64,000 nt of DNA. It comes from Leptospira sanjuanensis. Its GTDB lineage: Bacteria; Spirochaetota; Leptospiria; Leptospirales; Leptospiraceae. Every line of letters starts with the position of its first letter. Position 1 is the stretch's first letter. Positions 1 through 10,264 of this stretch are shown here, piece after piece. The notes under the pieces are model-generated. The model ran no database searches. It was not told the origin of the DNA and saw nothing but the letters and a program-made list of their open reading frames with translations. The DNA is taken from assembly GCF_022267325.1 (NCBI RefSeq), contig NZ_JAIZBG010000001.1, positions 3,282,501 through 3,346,500 on the forward strand, read 5' to 3'. Made by a program: the position numbers and the translations under genes.

Positions 1-67
1 TTTATATGTTCCGGATTTCAATTCAAACTGGGGACAAAATCAAAGAGCGGTACGAACGCGTATTTAA
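1..67 (+). CDS. Possible C-terminal tail of a gene entering from the left
   Basis: Reading from base 2, an open frame runs to a TAA at 65-67 and ends in ...NWGQNQRAVRTRI. It is too short to identify and could be chance. It is listed because nothing else explains the left edge and the next gene starts only about 80 bases later. Confidence 0.25.
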   Translation, partial: LYVPDFNSNWGQNQRAVRTRI

Positions 68-148
68 ATAAAAACGAAGCGTCAAAAACCGTAACCGATT
101 TTCAAAATTGAATCGTCTTTTCGAAAAGAAAATCGAAGATGAACTTCG

Positions 149-757
149 ATGAAGCGCGTTTCCGTAATCATTCCAGTTCGGCAGGGAGAAACGGAAACCG
201 CTTCGCTTTTAAAAGAACTATCTCCTCGCCTGCCCGCCGACTGGGAAATCATCGTATCACAAAGCGCGACGGGCCTAAACCGGGCGCAAACCTTGAACCG
301 AGGCGCCGAACAATCCCAAGGTGAATTTCTGTGGTTTCTTCACGGAGACAGCCGCCTCACTTCCGAGACGATTCCCGCGCTTGAAAAAGCGATCTCCGAA
401 AAACCGAACGCATTCCATTACTTTAAACTGCAATTTTATCCTACTCGCAAACGGATGAAGATCAATGCGATCGGCGCCAACCTACGATCGCAAATTTTAC
501 GCTCCCCGTTCGGAGACCAAGGCCTTTGTATTCAAAAGGATAAATTTTTGAGCCTCGGCGGATTCGACGAATCAACCGCCTACGGCGAGGATCTTCTGTT
601 TGTATGGAAGGCGCAACAAAAGGGAATTCACTTAAACCGAATCCCCTCCTATCTTTATACGAGCGATCGTAAATATCGGAAGCAAGGCTGGATCAAAATC
701 ACGCTTTTGCATCAGTATCTTTATTGGAAGCTGGCAATCCGTCATTTCGGCTTATAA
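149..757 (+). CDS. Family 2 glycosyltransferase, small
   Basis: A 202-residue protein with a GT-A fold start (VSVIIPVRQGE at residues 4-14), an HGDS motif near residue 70 in the place of the usual DxD metal site, and a GGFDES...GEDLLF segment typical of GT2 enzymes. Length and motif order fit the short cytosolic GT2 group (TIGR04283-like), which transfers a sugar from a nucleotide donor to an unknown acceptor. No membrane segment is visible. The gene stands alone. A short AATATC/GATATT inverted repeat followed by an AT-rich stretch lies just downstream (766-779). The ATG at 149 starts the conserved beta strand. Substrate unknown. Confidence 0.75.
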   Translation: MKRVSVIIPVRQGETETASLLKELSPRLPADWEIIVSQSATGLNRAQTLNRGAEQSQGEFLWFLHGDSRLTSETIPALEKAISEKPNAFHYFKLQFYPTRKRMKINAIGANLRSQILRSPFGDQGLCIQKDKFLSLGGFDESTAYGEDLLFVWKAQQKGIHLNRIPSYLYTSDRKYRKQGWIKITLLHQYLYWKLAIRHFGL

Positions 758-858
758 AACATTCAAATATCAGGATATTATTATATTTTTAAAACATATT
801 TCTCCATTTCGAATCGTATCGAATTCTTCCGCTATAAACTTTGTCTAAAACGGGGATT

Positions 859-1488
859 TTAACCTTGAAATCCGTTCTTCTTGTGCGTTCCGTCACAATA
901 CGGTTTGTTTGAAGATCCTCCGCATCGGCAAAGAAATGCCTCCGTCAAACGATTGACGGTTCTTCCCGTGCCGGAACAGACTTCAAGATTCCCGCTCACT
1001 TTTAAGGGACCGTTGTGAATCGGTTTGATTGTTACTTTTCCGTTCCTAACTTCCAACGGAAAAGATTCTTCCGTTAAAGGTTCGCCGGTAGCAGCGAATC
1101 CTATCCCGTTATGACTGGAATCGCAGAACGGTTTGTTTTTGGAGGCGCCGCAACGACATAACGTTACGCGAAACCCTGAATCCGTTTGTCCTATGATTTC
1201 CAAGTCGGCATGGAACGCAAGCGGACCGTTTTCGCGGACTCGAACTACGTTTACAAGAGGAGCTTTTTCGTTTTCCGATTCGATCTTACTCGTAAAACGA
1301 ATCGCACCGGAAGGACAGTTCAGCGCAAGATTTTGAATTTCACCCGAAGTTGCGCGATCGGGATAAATCCATTCTCCCTTTACGTTCGGAACAAAAACAT
1401 CCGGACGATTGAGAACGCAATTTCTTGAGTGGATGCACTTTTTTCCGTCGAACTGAATCGTGATATTCTTACCGGAAACCGTTTCCAT
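859..1488 (-). CDS. Ferredoxin-like plus double CDGSH iron-sulfur protein
   Basis: A 209-residue protein with three iron-sulfur modules. The N-terminal part (about residues 10-65) resembles the divergent 4Fe-4S mono-cluster domain, with cysteines at 18 and 24 and a later NCPSGAI segment. Two CDGSH-type zinc-finger-like modules follow: CRCGxSxNKPFCDSSH near residue 110 and CRCGGSSNKPYCDGTH near 186. Each has the three Cys and one His that hold a 2Fe-2S cluster in the mitoNEET family. Such proteins are thought to act in cytosolic electron transfer or redox sensing. An AGGAG ribosome site lies just upstream of the ATG. No operon partner. Confidence 0.8.
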   Translation of the reverse strand: METVSGKNITIQFDGKKCIHSRNCVLNRPDVFVPNVKGEWIYPDRATSGEIQNLALNCPSGAIRFTSKIESENEKAPLVNVVRVRENGPLAFHADLEIIGQTDSGFRVTLCRCGASKNKPFCDSSHNGIGFAATGEPLTEESFPLEVRNGKVTIKPIHNGPLKVSGNLEVCSGTGRTVNRLTEAFLCRCGGSSNKPYCDGTHKKNGFQG

Positions 1489-1620
1489 GTTTTACTCCTG
1501 AATCGAATAAAAACTATATCCTAAAAGAAAAATAAACCAAGTAGAATCGCGTAAAGACGTCCGAAGGTTCGCCGATTCGTAGAATACTCCCGAATAAAAA
1601 ACGGAGAATTTCGATTCTTC

Positions 1621-2676
1621 TTAAACCTCCGGTTTCATTCCGTGCGAAAAATCGTCGGTAAGAATTTCGAATGCGGCTTTGCGATTCGAAGTTAATTTCA
1701 AAAAAGCAGGATCCTTTTTTCTTTTTACGTAAAGTTCCGCGCTCGCTATCTTACTGTTAAGACAATGTTTCCAACCGCCGGGCGGGTTCCAATATTGAAG
1801 ACAAGCGAAGTCGTTCGGTTCCGCGTAGATTCTTCCTTTGAGTTGAATCTCGTTCGAACTCGCGGAAAAATTCCAATCGAAGTAGCGATAGTTCGCTCTT
1901 CCGAAGCCGCCGAGAGGGTGATTGAGTTTATAATCCTTACCGCGAAAACGAAACACGATCGGCGTGATCGCCGGAGTCCAAATCGGTCCGATCTTCAACT
2001 TAGCCGTTGCAAGTTCCAAAAAAGAATCCGGCTCTTCCGCAAAGCCGACGACCTGCCCCCAAGCATATTGATCGGTGTGCTTCGATCCCCAGTTATGATT
2101 GTGACTTCCGATCCAATCTTCGATCGAAACTTCATCGGAGCCGAGTTTTAAGGTTCCGGAAAGTTTGATCCGAGGATTTCCGACCAACACCTTCGCTTTC
2201 GGAAAACCTCCTTCGTACAGATTTTCCGGAAAAAGAAAAAGCGGAGGACTGCCTCCCGAAATTTTCAAATCCCAGAAAAAATTCTCCGGACCTTTTTTAT
2301 TTCCGGCCTTTCCGATTAAATAAGAATCCGTCAGTTCCGATCCGCCGATCACAATGGAAAGCGGAGCGGATTGAAACTTGCATTGATCGATCGGGAACTC
2401 TGACTTGGAAACGAAGTGGCTTTTTTTGTCCCCGTCGAAATAGATCGCCCAAAGTTCGCCGATCGCTTTTTCGGGATGTTTTTTCGGAGAAAAAATCGTA
2501 TAACGAATCCATAATGCTCGATGCGAATTCGGATCGTTTGCTCGGACGAACCAGCTTTCATAGTGACCGTTCGGATCGTTCGGCTTAAATCTAGGATGAT
2601 TGAAATTGGAAAGAATCCCGTTCATATCGTAGTCTGATCTCCTTTTACCGATGAAAATATCGAATCCGCTTAGCAT
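1621..2676 (-). CDS. Tocopherol-cyclase/CrtC-like lipocalin-fold protein
   Basis: Up to 351 residues, with no signal peptide or membrane span. The NHNWG motif near residue 193 and several Trp- and Gly-rich beta strands recall the tocopherol cyclase / hydroxyneurosporene dehydrogenase (CrtC) / AttH-like group, which have a double lipocalin-like fold and bind hydrophobic substrates. The true substrate in spirochaetes is unknown. Two starts are possible: 2676, or an internal Met at 2625 (MNGILSNF) preceded by AAGGAG at a slightly long spacing. The second better fits the family start. The gene is monocistronic. Confidence 0.55.
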   Translation of the reverse strand: MLSGFDIFIGKRRSDYDMNGILSNFNHPRFKPNDPNGHYESWFVRANDPNSHRALWIRYTIFSPKKHPEKAIGELWAIYFDGDKKSHFVSKSEFPIDQCKFQSAPLSIVIGGSELTDSYLIGKAGNKKGPENFFWDLKISGGSPPLFLFPENLYEGGFPKAKVLVGNPRIKLSGTLKLGSDEVSIEDWIGSHNHNWGSKHTDQYAWGQVVGFAEEPDSFLELATAKLKIGPIWTPAITPIVFRFRGKDYKLNHPLGGFGRANYRYFDWNFSASSNEIQLKGRIYAEPNDFACLQYWNPPGGWKHCLNSKIASAELYVKRKKDPAFLKLTSNRKAAFEILTDDFSHGMKPEV

Positions 2677-3104
<428 letters not shown>

Positions 3105-4475
3105 ATGACGTTTAAAGGAACGAAGTCCCCCTCATTCTCGACGATTTTTCGACAATTCGTGGATTATACTGTCGATCTATTTCACATCGTGGATGATACG
3201 GATCAAAAGGGAACCGTCGATGCGATAAAAAAGGGGGTAGAATTTAAGGGTGTAAACGTCTGGACTTTGATTATCGCGATCTTCATCGCTTCCATTGGAT
3301 TAAATACGAATTCGACCGCGGTCATTATCGGCGCAATGCTGATCTCGCCTCTAATGGGACCGATTTTAGGCGCCGGTCTTGCATTAGGAATTTATGATTT
3401 TTCTTTGCTGAATAAGTCTCTCAAAAACGTAGCCGTAATGACCGTTTTGAGTTTGGGAGCTTCCGCGATTTATTTTTGGCTTTCGCCGCTGTCCGATGCT
3501 CAATCGGAACTTTTAGCGAGAACGTATCCTACGATTTACGACGTCTTGATCGCCTCGCTCGGCGGATTGGCCGGAATTATCGCCGCCTCACGGAAAGATA
3601 AAACTTCAAACGCGATCCCCGGAGTTGCAATCGCAACGGCTTTGATGCCCCCTCTCTGCACTGCGGGATACGGCCTTGCCAATCTAAATCTCAAATATTT
3701 CTTAGGAGCGATTTATCTTTACTTGATTAACTGTGTTTTTATTGGAATCAGCACGTTAATCGCCGTTCGTTATTTAAAATTTAAGAAAATTACGTATCCG
3801 GACAAGGAAACGGAAAAGAGGATCGCGAGATATGTCTATGCAATTTCTTTAATACTTCTGCTTCCAAGCTTGATTTTGGCCTACGACTTAATCAAAGAAT
3901 CCACATTTAAAAAGAACGCGCGAATATTTATCGATAGTAATTTTAAATCGGAAAAAAGCAGGATCTTGAGCGTAAATTTCCGTTCAAGCGGAGGTTCAAA
4001 ACAAATCGAGATTTCCATTATCGGCGAACCTCTTTCCGAATCCGTGATTTCACATCTCGAATCGAGTTTACCTCAATTCGGATTGGAAGAAACAGAATTA
4101 AAAATTATTCAACCGTTTTCTTCGGAAGAAAAGCAGGAGACTTTTTCGAAGGATCTTGGACTCGGAATCAACTCCCGCTTTAAGACGAAAGACGAGAAAA
4201 TCATTTTTTTAGAGAACGAAATCCGATCCATGAACAACCCGAACAATTTGATTCCCAAAATCACCAAGGAAATAAATATCCTTTTTCCAAATGTAAGGTC
4301 TTTTTCGTTCGGAGACTTACTTGTTCAAAACGTTCAAGACTTAAGTTCAACGAAGGAGAATACGATCCTTGTGGAATGGAAACCCGCAACAAATAAAACC
4401 GATAAGAAAAGACTCGAATTGTATCTGAAATCAAGGTTGAATATTGAAACTATAAAAGTGTTGGAGATTCATTGA
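3105..4475 (+). CDS. DUF389 (TIGR00341) membrane protein
   Basis: A 456-residue integral membrane protein. A short cytosolic N-terminus is followed by six or so hydrophobic segments between about residues 45 and 270, including the family signature around [20 protein letters not shown] and [20 protein letters not shown]. The C-terminal 190 residues are soluble and charged. The function of DUF389 proteins is not established; transport or envelope roles have been suggested. The start at 3105 has an AAAGG ribosome site. The gene precedes the broken trehalose gene by 75 bases, so they may be co-transcribed. Confidence 0.8.
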   Translation: MTFKGTKSPSFSTIFRQFVDYTVDLFHIVDDTDQKGTVDAIKKGVEFKGVNVWTLIIAIFIASIGLNTNSTAVIIGAMLISPLMGPILGAGLALGIYDFSLLNKSLKNVAVMTVLSLGASAIYFWLSPLSDAQSELLARTYPTIYDVLIASLGGLAGIIAASRKDKTSNAIPGVAIATALMPPLCTAGYGLANLNLKYFLGAIYLYLINCVFIGISTLIAVRYLKFKKITYPDKETEKRIARYVYAISLILLLPSLILAYDLIKESTFKKNARIFIDSNFKSEKSRILSVNFRSSGGSKQIEISIIGEPLSESVISHLESSLPQFGLEETELKIIQPFSSEEKQETFSKDLGLGINSRFKTKDEKIIFLENEIRSMNNPNNLIPKITKEINILFPNVRSFSFGDLLVQNVQDLSSTKENTILVEWKPATNKTDKKRLELYLKSRLNIETIKVLEIH

Positions 4476-4550
4476 GTCTTGAACTTTCGATATTAAAGTG
4501 GATACGAATTCCATTTTTATTTTTCGATAGAAACGTTACAAAAATTTGAT

Positions 4551-6637
4551 ATGGATAATGCGGCAAATCGACTGATCATAGTTTCCAATCGTCTGCCTTT
4601 GAATTTTTCTTTCGAAGAGGGAGTTCCTCATATCGAAAGAAGTGTAGGCGGGTTGGCTACCGGACTCAGTTCGTTTTTGGAATCGGTCGGAAGCGAGAAT
4701 TCGGATTTTTCGGAATATCTTTGGGTAGGCCGCTATTTCATTATTTTCCATCCTACGCGATTTACGAAGAGGAGCACTGGAAAACATACAAAGACGTTAA
4801 CGAAAAATTTTCGAACGCCATCGGCGAAATTTACCGGCCGGGTGATACTATATGGATCCACGATTATCATCTGTTCCTTTTACCTGCGTCGATTAAGAAA
4901 AAGTTTCCAGATTCTAAAGTCGGCTTTTTTCTACACATTCCGTTTCCTCACTTCGAAGTTTATAGACTATTGCCGATGAACTGGCGAAAAGAATTGCTCG
5001 AAGGAATTCTCGGATCGGATCTGGTCGGATTTCACACACACGATTATACTCAGTATTTTTTACGATGTGTTCTCCGAATCTTAGGCTTTGATAATAGCCT
5101 GGGGTTACTGCACTACAACGATCGATTGGTAAAAGTCGAAACGTTTCCGATGGGAATTCATTATTCTAAATTTAGAAACTATTCTCTAACGGAAGAATGC
5201 GCTATAAAGAGAAACGAATTCAAGCTCGGTTTTTCGGGAAAAAAAATCGTATTATCGGTGGATCGGCTTGATTATTCCAAAGGAGTTCATAAACGACTCG
5301 AAGCATTTCAATGGTTTTTGAATAAATATCCGGAATGGTCTGAAAAAGTCATTCTTCTTATGATCGTCGTTCCTTCCAGGGAAAACGTGGAAAAATATTC
5401 GGAAATGCGTGATCAGATCGAAGGAATGATCGGACGTATCAATGGACTTTTCGGAACTTTAGATTGGAATCCAATCGTATATCTTTATAAATCCTTTTCT
5501 TTCGAAGATCTTGTCGCCTTATACGGCGCAAGCGACGTCGGCTTGGTGACCCCTCTCCGCGACGGTATGAATTTGGTAGCCAAAGAATATCTTGCAAGTC
5601 AAGTCGATAACGAAGGCGTTTTAATTCTTTCAGAAATGGCGGGTGCGGCTAAAGAATTAGGCGAAGCTATTTTAATTAACCCTAATAATCCGGACGACGT
5701 AGCGAACGCGATACATCAGGCCTTTTTACTCAGTTCGGCCAAAAAACAAGAATGTCTCAAACATATGATCAAAAGAATCGCTCGTTACGACGTGACTAAG
5801 TGGGCTGCGGATTTTTTAGAACGTCTTGAAGAGACTCATAAAAAGGAAAAGGATCTTTCCGCAAAGGTGTTGGAGGGAACGATTCGCGCGCAAATTCTGA
5901 ACGATTATCAAAATTCGAAAAAAAGAATACTATTCCTTGATTATGACGGAACTTTAGTTCCGTTTAATAATGAGCCGAAATCGGCTCTGCCCGATCCTGA
6001 AGTATTAAACTTATTGAATACAATCTCTTCTGAAGAAAATAACAAAATTTATATAGTGAGCGGAAGAAGCAAGGACTGGCTCGATTCCGTCTTCGGGGAT
6101 CTAAATTTGGGATACATAGCTGAACACGGCGTATGGTTTCGTGAAGGGAAAAACTGGGAACTCTTTCGGGAAATTTCCGGTTCTTGGAAATCGGAATTGT
6201 TTCCGATTTTGGAACAGTACGCAGACCGGCTGCCAGGTTCCTTTGTGGAGGAAAAAGAATATTCTCTCGTATGGCATTATCGAGCTTCCGATTCGGATGC
6301 AGGAAACTTAAGAGCAAGGGAATTGTTGAACGACTTAGTAAATTACACATCCAACATAGACGTTCAGGTTCTACCAGGAAACAAGGTTGTCGAAGTAAAA
6401 TGTGCAGGCGTCAATAAAGGTCTTGCAGTCAAAAAGGTCACGTCCGAATCGGATTGGGACTTTATCGTTGCGATCGGCGACGATTGGACGGACGAAGATA
6501 TGTTTCGGGAATTACCCGATGGTTCCAATACGATCAAAGTCGGATTAGGAACGACGGCCGCGAACTATTATTTACGCAGACAGCCCGACGTGAGCCGTTT
6601 TCTAAAGGATCTTTCAGATCTAAGGAAAAAAGTTTGA
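4551..6637 (+). pseudogene. otsA-otsB fusion: Broken fused trehalose-6-phosphate synthase/phosphatase
   Basis: The gene starts normally (VSNRLPL, GGLATGL, YLWVG) at 4551, then jumps near 4728-4735 straight to PLFHYFP in a different frame. About 50 residues between the WVG and PLFHY blocks are missing, and reading from the ATG stops at 4979. The lost block includes the positions of E. coli OtsA Trp40 and Tyr76, which contact glucose-6-phosphate. The rest is intact: IWIHDYH, VDRLDYSKG and PLRDGMNLVAKEY of the GT20 synthase, then a HAD-type phosphatase domain (FLDYDGTL, VSGRS, GDDWTDEDMF) ending at 6637. The downstream frame could start at TTG 4721 or a later ATG, so the phosphatase half might still be made, but active synthase is unlikely. 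Confidence 0.85.
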
Positions 6638-8418
6638 ACAAACACTTTTATAAAATGGGTTTAATTGGTAACTGTTCCTTCATTGCACAGATATCGGAGG
6701 ATACCAATGTCGAATGGCTTTGTTGGCCGAAATTCGATTCTTCATTTATATTCGGCTCTTTATTGGATAAAAAAAAAGGAGGGGAATTCAGGATTCTACC
6801 TAAAGATGAACGGGCGCATTATAATCAAAGCTATTTAGAAAATACGAATATTCTAAAATCGAACGTAAAAACGGAAGACGGAGAATTTGAAGTCGTCGAT
6901 TTTGCACCCAGATTTTTCGAACACGAAAGATATTATAAACCCTTAATGTTAGTCCGCAAAATTAAACCGTTACGCGGATCTCCGAAAATCAGGATAATAT
7001 GCGACCCCAAAGGAGACTACGGACGAATTGATCCGGTAATGCAGATAGGGAGTAATCACATTCGATATAGCGGTTTGGATTCGGATGTTCGCCTCACTTC
7101 CAATATTCCGATTCAATATATCCTGAACCGGTCGGAATTCTTACTGAACGAAACGAAGTATCTTGTCTTAACTTACGGTGAACCGCTTGAAAGTTCTTTG
7201 GAAAAAACTTCCGAAACACTTCTTGCGCGATCGAAGGAATATTGGCAAAGCTGGGTAAAACACTGTTCCATCGGCGAATTTAGACAAAGTTCCGTAATCC
7301 GTTCCGCGTTGGCATTGAAACTTCATCAATATCAGGATACAGGTGCGATCATCGCAGCATCCACGACGAGTCTTCCTGAATCGCCGGGAAGCGAAAGAAA
7401 CTGGGACTATAGGTATTGTTGGATTAGAGACGCTTTTTATACGTTAAACGCTTTCAGTAATGTTGGCCATTTCGAGGAGATGGAGAAATACTCTTATTTT
7501 TTGGAGAACATCGCTTCCCGAAATAAGGAAAGAATTCAACCTTTGTTTTCGATTACCGGCGAAGAAAGGATCGAAGAGAAAATAATTGAGCTGGCAGGAT
7601 ACCTCGATAACAAACCCGTGCGTGTCGGAAACCAAGCTTATACGCACATTCAAAACGATGTATACGGTCAGATGCTTTTATCCATCGCGCCTTTATATTT
7701 AGATTATCGATTTTCTCACAAAAAAATTCCTTCCTCCGCGATTATCGTAAAGGAACTATTAGAGCATATTAAAAACACAATGGACCAACCGGACGCAGGT
7801 CTTTGGGAATTCAGAAATCTTTCCCAAAAACACTGTTATACGTTCTTATTTCACTGGGCGGGTTGTACCGCTGCGGAGAAGATCGGGAGAAAAATCGGCG
7901 ATCGAAAAATTTGGAGTATTGCCGCCGAATTGAAACAACAAGCCGCGGAGCGAATCGAAACCTGTTACGATTCAACAAGAGGAGTCTATACTCAGGCGGA
8001 AGGTGTCTCGAACTTAGACGCGAGTCTATTACAACTGATCAGCATGGGTTATCTGGATAGAAATTCATCCAAGGCCGCCCAACATTTAAAGGTCTTAGAA
8101 TCCGAATTGAGAACTCCGGAAGGTCTATTCTACAGATATAAACATTCGGATGATTTCGGCGTTCCGAAAACCACGTTTCTTGTCTGTGCATTCTGGTACG
8201 TAGATGCTTTAACGTGCGTCGGTCGAGTTCGCGATGCGATAGAAGTCTTCGACACGTTGACTAATTTTTCGAATCACTTAGGACTATTCTCGGAAGATAT
8301 CGATCCCGTAGACGGGTCGCAATGGGGAAATTTTCCGCAAACGTACAGTCATGTCGGTTTAATGAATTCCGCCTTTCGGATTTCCAGAAAATTGGACAAA
8401 CCGCTCTTTTTATCATAA
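6634..8418 (+). CDS. GH15 glucan hydrolase / trehalase-like enzyme
   Basis: A 594-residue cytosolic protein of glycoside hydrolase family 15. It has the N-terminal beta-sandwich domain (LIGNCSFIAQ, VEWLCWPKFDS) and a C-terminal (alpha/alpha)6 domain with RNWDYRYCWIRDA near residue 250, a WEFR segment carrying a likely acid Glu near 390, and GNFPQTYSHVGL near the end. GH15 members cleave alpha-glucosidic bonds, and several bacterial members are trehalases. The best start is TTG at 6634, which overlaps the stop of the preceding gene and has AAGGA about 7 bases upstream; ATG 6655 is the alternative. Coupling to the trehalose synthesis gene suggests a role in trehalose turnover. Confidence 0.82.
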   Translation: MNKHFYKMGLIGNCSFIAQISEDTNVEWLCWPKFDSSFIFGSLLDKKKGGEFRILPKDERAHYNQSYLENTNILKSNVKTEDGEFEVVDFAPRFFEHERYYKPLMLVRKIKPLRGSPKIRIICDPKGDYGRIDPVMQIGSNHIRYSGLDSDVRLTSNIPIQYILNRSEFLLNETKYLVLTYGEPLESSLEKTSETLLARSKEYWQSWVKHCSIGEFRQSSVIRSALALKLHQYQDTGAIIAASTTSLPESPGSERNWDYRYCWIRDAFYTLNAFSNVGHFEEMEKYSYFLENIASRNKERIQPLFSITGEERIEEKIIELAGYLDNKPVRVGNQAYTHIQNDVYGQMLLSIAPLYLDYRFSHKKIPSSAIIVKELLEHIKNTMDQPDAGLWEFRNLSQKHCYTFLFHWAGCTAAEKIGRKIGDRKIWSIAAELKQQAAERIETCYDSTRGVYTQAEGVSNLDASLLQLISMGYLDRNSSKAAQHLKVLESELRTPEGLFYRYKHSDDFGVPKTTFLVCAFWYVDALTCVGRVRDAIEVFDTLTNFSNHLGLFSEDIDPVDGSQWGNFPQTYSHVGLMNSAFRISRKLDKPLFLS

Positions 8419-8738
8419 AAAGTCTCTCTTAAGAATTTAGATAAACATGACTTAAGCTATTTTAAATCGTGCTATTAGTTATCACCTACCCGTTTTTAAG
8501 AACGCACAATATCCGATCGAATCCTAATCTTTACGAATGAAAAATTATTCCGACTTCGGATTATCGCCCGCTTACATTCCGAGTATATTATAAATTCTTA
8601 AACCGAAAAAGTCGTTCGAAAGAAAACACATCGTCGTTTTCTTTTTTATCGAACGCTTGAATTTTACGCCTAATTATAATTTTTGTTTGACCTTCTTTGA
8701 ATTTCGGATACGCCTCCAAGAGTTCGGAGGAAATAAAA
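8419..8738. other. Intergenic region before the ceramidase remnant
   Basis: About 320 AT-rich bases. TTGACC at 8688-8693 could be a -35 box, but no good -10 follows. CCTCC at 8713-8717 can pair with the GGAGG ribosome site at 8726-8730, which may hide it. Nothing else is seen. Confidence 0.4.
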
Positions 8739-9538
8739 ATGAAAAAAGAGAATTGGAAAATCGCATTTATACTACTAATCTGCTCTGCATTTGCGGAATG
8801 TTCCGAAAAGAAAAACGACAACGACGCAATCTTATCGTTGCTAAACGAAGAAATCGCTTCCACAAATCTAAACGGTCACAAGCCTAACAACGGACAGACA
8901 CTTCTTACGTCGACTGCGCCTGACGTATTTCTAATCGGAGCGGGAAAGGCGGACATTACCGGTCCGTTTGTTCAATCAAGCACCGGCTACAATAGTCCCG
9001 GAGATCAAATGTCCGGTCTGGCGATGCGTCTGTTTTCAAGAGCCTTTGTCATCGAACGCCCGGGAGGAAACACGGTCGCAATCGTTACGAACGACATGCT
9101 TCACATGTATCAAAGCGTAAAAAAGGATACGCTTCTTATCTTGTGGAAACTTCGATGGGAAACAATTTTGTCGCGGCGTTCCCCCAAGGTCCGATGGGAG
9201 ATTCAAGTCCGAATCAGCCGAATCCCGCGGACATCACGAAACCGTTTCTAAGACCGAACGACTTAGATCCGAATCTCGACGCTCTGGAAAATCCGATCGT
9301 TCACGGAACCCAATGGACTACGATCGCTACGGATAACAACCCTTATACGGCGTTCGATTGGGTAAGAACGGGAGGAGATCTTTCGCCTACTTCGGAAGTT
9401 ACGATCACTTGGCTGATTCGGAATCAAAGTCCGGGAACATACAGAATCGTCTACAACGGTCTTGCAAAACAATTCTGGGTATTCTTTTGGACCTATAAAA
9501 AAGTCACGGGTATATCCAAAGAATTCATATTGCAGTAA
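8739..9538 (+). pseudogene. Decayed neutral ceramidase
   Basis: The true start is ATG 8739 behind GGAGG. It encodes a signal peptide with a possible lipobox Cys (CSAFAECSEKK), then the neutral/alkaline ceramidase N-terminus (FLIGAGKADITGP, AMRLFSRAFVIE, NDMLHMYQSV). Near 9140 the homology jumps, with a change of frame, to GNNFVAAFPQG and GDSSPNQPNP. A second, in-frame jump near 9312 leads to the C-terminal immunoglobulin-like domain (FDWVRTGG, ITWLIRNQSPGTYRI). About 265 residues remain of a family that usually has 650-700. The segment with the catalytic Ser (normally in NINRSP) and metal-binding His is gone. The intact enzyme would hydrolyse ceramide outside the cell; this copy cannot. Confidence 0.85.
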
Positions 9539-9609
9539 ATCGGATTTCCGTTTCAAAAAGAAGCCGCGATGTCCGCCCCGAGGCCGCTGTTTTTTTTCCG
9601 ATAATCCGC

Positions 9610-10230
9610 CTAATACGGAAGACGGAACAATGGAAGGGATAAATTAAAACGTACCGCCACGATTCGGATCGTCACGACTAAAAGAACGGAAAGTCCCATG
9701 TTCCAGTCGGAATTCACATTCAAATATCCTAATAGAATATAGAGCGTAGCGCCCGCAAGACAAGCGGTCGCGTAAATTTCCTTTCGAAAGATCAAGGGGA
9801 CTTCGTTGATCAAAGTGTCTCGAATCACTCCTCCGAAAATCGCTGAGATCATTCCGAGAATGACCGATCCGAACGGATTGACTCCGGTTGCAAGTGAGAT
9901 CTTCGTTCCGATCACCGTATAAATGCCGATTCCGATGGAATCGAAGAGAAACATCTCCCTCCGAAATCTTCCCCAATAGCGAGCGAACAAAAGAGTGACG
10001 ATAAAGCCGATAAAGATCGCCCAGAGTACGTTTTCATCCCGAACCCAAGCGACCGGATAATTGCCGAGGGTGATGTCTCTCAGAGTTCCTCCTCCGATCG
10101 CGGTGATAAAGCCCGTAAAAAACGCGCTGAAAATATCGTGATGATGTCCCTTCTTTTCGGCCGCGGCCAACGCGCCCGAAATCGCAAAAAAACCGACTCC
10201 GGTCAGTTCGATATAATATGATAAATCCAT
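9610..10230 (-). CDS. TRIC/UPF0126 family membrane protein (YicG-like)
   Basis: A 206-residue protein with six to seven hydrophobic segments and two repeats of the family signature: GTLRDITLG near residue 48 and GVIRDTLINEVP near 135. The family resembles trimeric intracellular cation channels; prokaryotic members form potassium-permeable trimers, and some are linked to glycine uptake. The internal duplication with inverted topology is visible. It lies 34 bases downstream of the HAD hydrolase gene on the same strand, so co-transcription is likely. Confidence 0.8.
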   Translation of the reverse strand: MDLSYYIELTGVGFFAISGALAAAEKKGHHHDIFSAFFTGFITAIGGGTLRDITLGNYPVAWVRDENVLWAIFIGFIVTLLFARYWGRFRREMFLFDSIGIGIYTVIGTKISLATGVNPFGSVILGMISAIFGGVIRDTLINEVPLIFRKEIYATACLAGATLYILLGYLNVNSDWNMGLSVLLVVTIRIVAVRFNLSLPLFRLPY

Positions 10231-10264
10231 AATATTTAAGATTTTTTTGAAATTTTTCCGACTT

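Noticed and set aside
4551..4979. Programmed frameshift joining the two trehalose synthase frames
   Set aside because: About 50 conserved residues are also missing at the joint, so a frameshift alone could not restore the enzyme.
6454..6633. Upstream extension of the GH15 gene
   Set aside because: It lies antiphase inside the phosphatase domain; TTG 6634 with AAGGA fits better.
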